NCBI GenBank assembly: GCA_002402725.1 | Contig: DHGL01000009.1 | Location: 1-26,960 of the forward strand | Direction of reading: 5' to 3' | Length of the DNA stretch: 26,960 bases | From: Anaerolineaceae bacterium UBA4799 | GTDB lineage: Bacteria; Chloroflexota; Anaerolineae; Anaerolineales; Anaerolineaceae | Part shown: positions 25,463 through 26,960 of the stretch, one piece after another | Layout of the letters: every line of letters begins with the position of its first letter | How positions within the stretch are numbered: position 1 is the stretch's first letter | Program-made: the position numbers and the translations under genes | The notes under the pieces: model-generated | The model's input: only the letters and a program-made list of their open reading frames with translations | What the model was told of the DNA's origin: nothing | Database searches by the model: none

Positions 25463-26332
25463 TTGCGCTCGGAACAAGAAATGTACGACCTGATTCTCAA
25501 TACCGCCAGGGATGATAACCGAATTCGGGCAGTGATCATGAATGGCTCGCGGGTTAACATCAACGCACCAAAAGATTTTTTCCAGGATTATGATATTGTC
25601 TATCTCGTTACAGATGTTATGTTTTTTACGCGTAATTTTGATTGGATAAAAAAGTTCGGCGACCTCTTGATCCTTCAGACCCCGGAGGACATGCAGGACC
25701 CCCCACCCGCCAACCGGAGTTTTTACAGTTATCTGATGCAATTCAAAGACGGCAACCGCATCGATCTGGGAATAGTACCGTTGACCCAGGTAGAGAAGAT
25801 CTACAGTGATAGTCTAAGCATTGCTTTGCTCGATAAAGACAATCTCATCCCTCCCCTGCCACCACCAACTGACCGTGATTACCTGCCCAAACCACCAACG
25901 GAAAAAGCCTTCAGTGACTGTTGTAACGAATTTTGGTGGGTATGTTCGTACGCCGCAAAAGGCTTGTGGCGCGAAGAAATTATCTACGCGAAAAAAATGA
26001 TCGATATGTACATCCGCGAAGAACTTAATAAAATGTTGAACTGGTATATCGGGGTTACAACCAGTTTCCATGTGAATCCCGGAAAGTACGGCAAGTACTA
26101 TGACCACTTCCTTGGACCAGAACTCTGGCAATTATTATTATCCACATATGCGGATTCCGGTTATAAGAACAGCTGGGATGCCCTCTTCGCTATGGGTGAG
26201 TTATTCAGAAATATCGCCATCCCGGTCGCGGCTCATTTCGGTTTTCATTACCCATACCAAGATGACAGCAACGTCAGCTCGCATCTGAAACATGTGCGCA
26301 ATTTGCCCGCAGATGCAAGCGAGATGTACTGA
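25463..26332 (+). CDS. ANT(6)-type aminoglycoside adenylyltransferase
   Basis: A 289-residue nucleotidyltransferase like AadE/ANT(6), which inactivates streptomycin by adding AMP to its 6-hydroxyl. Matching blocks are MRSEQEMYDLILNTARDDNR (1-20), AVIMNGSR (23-30), APKDFFQDYDIVYLVTDV (35-52) with metal-binding D42 and D44, and GNRIDLGIVPL (97-107) with D101. Near the C-terminus are GFHYPYQDDSNVSSHLKHVR and LPADA. Length is that of the family. The start is TTG 25463, supported by a strong AAAGGAGG at 25451-25458. Activity on streptomycin is inferred from family; environmental members may differ. It is divergent from the flippase gene and likely co-transcribed with the next gene, 26 bases downstream. 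Confidence 0.85.
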   Translation: MRSEQEMYDLILNTARDDNRIRAVIMNGSRVNINAPKDFFQDYDIVYLVTDVMFFTRNFDWIKKFGDLLILQTPEDMQDPPPANRSFYSYLMQFKDGNRIDLGIVPLTQVEKIYSDSLSIALLDKDNLIPPLPPPTDRDYLPKPPTEKAFSDCCNEFWWVCSYAAKGLWREEIIYAKKMIDMYIREELNKMLNWYIGVTTSFHVNPGKYGKYYDHFLGPELWQLLLSTYADSGYKNSWDALFAMGELFRNIAIPVAAHFGFHYPYQDDSNVSSHLKHVRNLPADASEMY

Positions 26333-26358
26333 TTGTAAACAATTAGCGGGACGTGGAT

Positions 26359-26960
26359 ATGGTAAGTTTTAATCTCCGAAAAAATTTTATCGTCAAGGCA
26401 ACCATCCGGGTACGCGCTGCGATTGTCATGTTTTTGCTGCTCTTCATCCTCGCGGCTGAAACTTTTATCTACTGGCAGCCAAGGGTTTACCTTGTTGTAT
26501 TGTTATTACTGGTTACCGCAGTAATGATCTACCTGAAGAAGGCTGATCCCGAACTATTGCAGCATAGGTTAGAATCGCAAGTGAAACACCAAGAGCAGAA
26601 CTTTCTCGGCAAGATTGTCACTTTTACGATCTTACTCTTTTTCATCATTCCGGGATTTGACCACCGCTTTGGCTGGTCGAATGTACCGGTGGCATTGGTC
26701 GTGATCGCAGACTTTCTCATAATCGTCAAATACAGTTTTATCGCACTTGATTTACGGGAGAACGGCTACGCAGTGCGAACCATTATTGTGGAAGAGAAAC
26801 ATAAAGTTATCACAAGTGGCCCCTACTCAATTGTTCGTTACCTCATGTACCTGAGTATGTTAATCTTTTTCCTTTTCACTCCCCTTGCCCTGGGATCGTG
26901 GTGGGTAGATTTCTTGCCCCGCTCATCGTTCCCATGCTAATTGGACGCACGATCCATGAA
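26359..26960 (+). pseudogene. Isoprenylcysteine methyltransferase (ICMT/PEMT)-like, frameshifted and cut by the window end
   Basis: A membrane protein of the isoprenylcysteine carboxyl methyltransferase-like family, with spans at about 20-35, 42-60, 85-102 and 108-125. The family block is NGYAVRTIIVEEKHKVITSG, then PYSIVRYLMYLSML, where RHPMY is usual, so the conserved His-Pro is Tyr-Leu. After GSWW (about 26906) the frame ends early at TAA 26938-26940. In another frame the expected continuation is present: FLAPLIVPMLIGRTIHE (26910-26960). This is a frameshift, or a sequencing indel. ATG 26359 is preferred over GTG 26353 because GGGA lies 7 bases upstream of it. The true 3' end is outside the window. 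Confidence 0.65.

Noticed and set aside
1..26960. CRISPR array, tRNA/rRNA genes, insertion sequences or transposases
   Set aside because: No regularly spaced repeats, no tRNA-like clover-leaf sequence, and no transposase or terminal inverted repeats were seen on reading both strands.

Overview
The window is almost entirely one large surface-polysaccharide (O-antigen, capsule or exopolysaccharide type) biosynthesis locus from a bacterium of roughly balanced GC content with AT-rich patches. It holds all core parts of a Wzx/Wzy-type pathway: an initiating polyprenyl-phosphate sugar-1-phosphate transferase (15889-17361, minus), a Wzx-type flippase (23705-25204, minus), an O-antigen ligase/Wzy-type membrane protein (6628-7977, plus), and about a dozen glycosyltransferases of GT2 and GT4 types. 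Decoration enzymes are a NodB-type deacetylase, a class I and an FkbM methyltransferase, a polysaccharide pyruvyl transferase-like protein, and a PaaK/CapK-like adenylate-forming enzyme. No Wzc/Wzz co-polymerase, Wza or ABC exporter is seen. The sequence does not fix the organism. Frequent TTG and GTG starts and overlapping genes fit many environmental bacteria. A Chloroflexota (Anaerolineae) origin is only a guess.

Layout. From 1 to 15821 there is a plus-strand run of 16 genes, most overlapping by 4-11 bases or closely spaced. It begins with the 3' end of a GT2 gene whose neighbour is its paralogue and ends with a VanZ-family membrane protein. A rho-independent terminator (15846-15874) separates it from a convergent minus-strand arm (25204 down to 15889): flippase, GT4, pyruvyl transferase-like gene, a decayed thiamine-pyrophosphate (TPP) enzyme gene, FkbM methyltransferase, GT4 and the initiating transferase. 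Promoter-like sequences lie upstream of the flippase, the pyruvyl transferase and, more weakly, the FkbM gene. From 25463 to the end a plus-strand pair follows: an ANT(6)-type aminoglycoside adenylyltransferase and an isoprenylcysteine methyltransferase-like gene with a frameshift.

How it fits together (inference). The minus arm supplies the start (lipid-linked first sugar) and the export (flippase) of the repeat unit. The plus arm supplies most chain-building transferases and the polymerase/ligase. Deacetylation, methylation and possibly pyruvylation modify the sugars. Base composition changes sharply along the plus arm, including inside genes, as expected for a glycan locus assembled by repeated recombination. 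The most notable points are the multiply frameshifted TPP-enzyme pseudogene at 19594-20863, the AT-rich island whose edges fall inside two glycosyltransferase genes (about 3170-4670), the possible leader-peptide/hairpin control region before the adenylyltransferase gene (25384-25462), and unassigned transferase-like proteins at 3380 and 14224.
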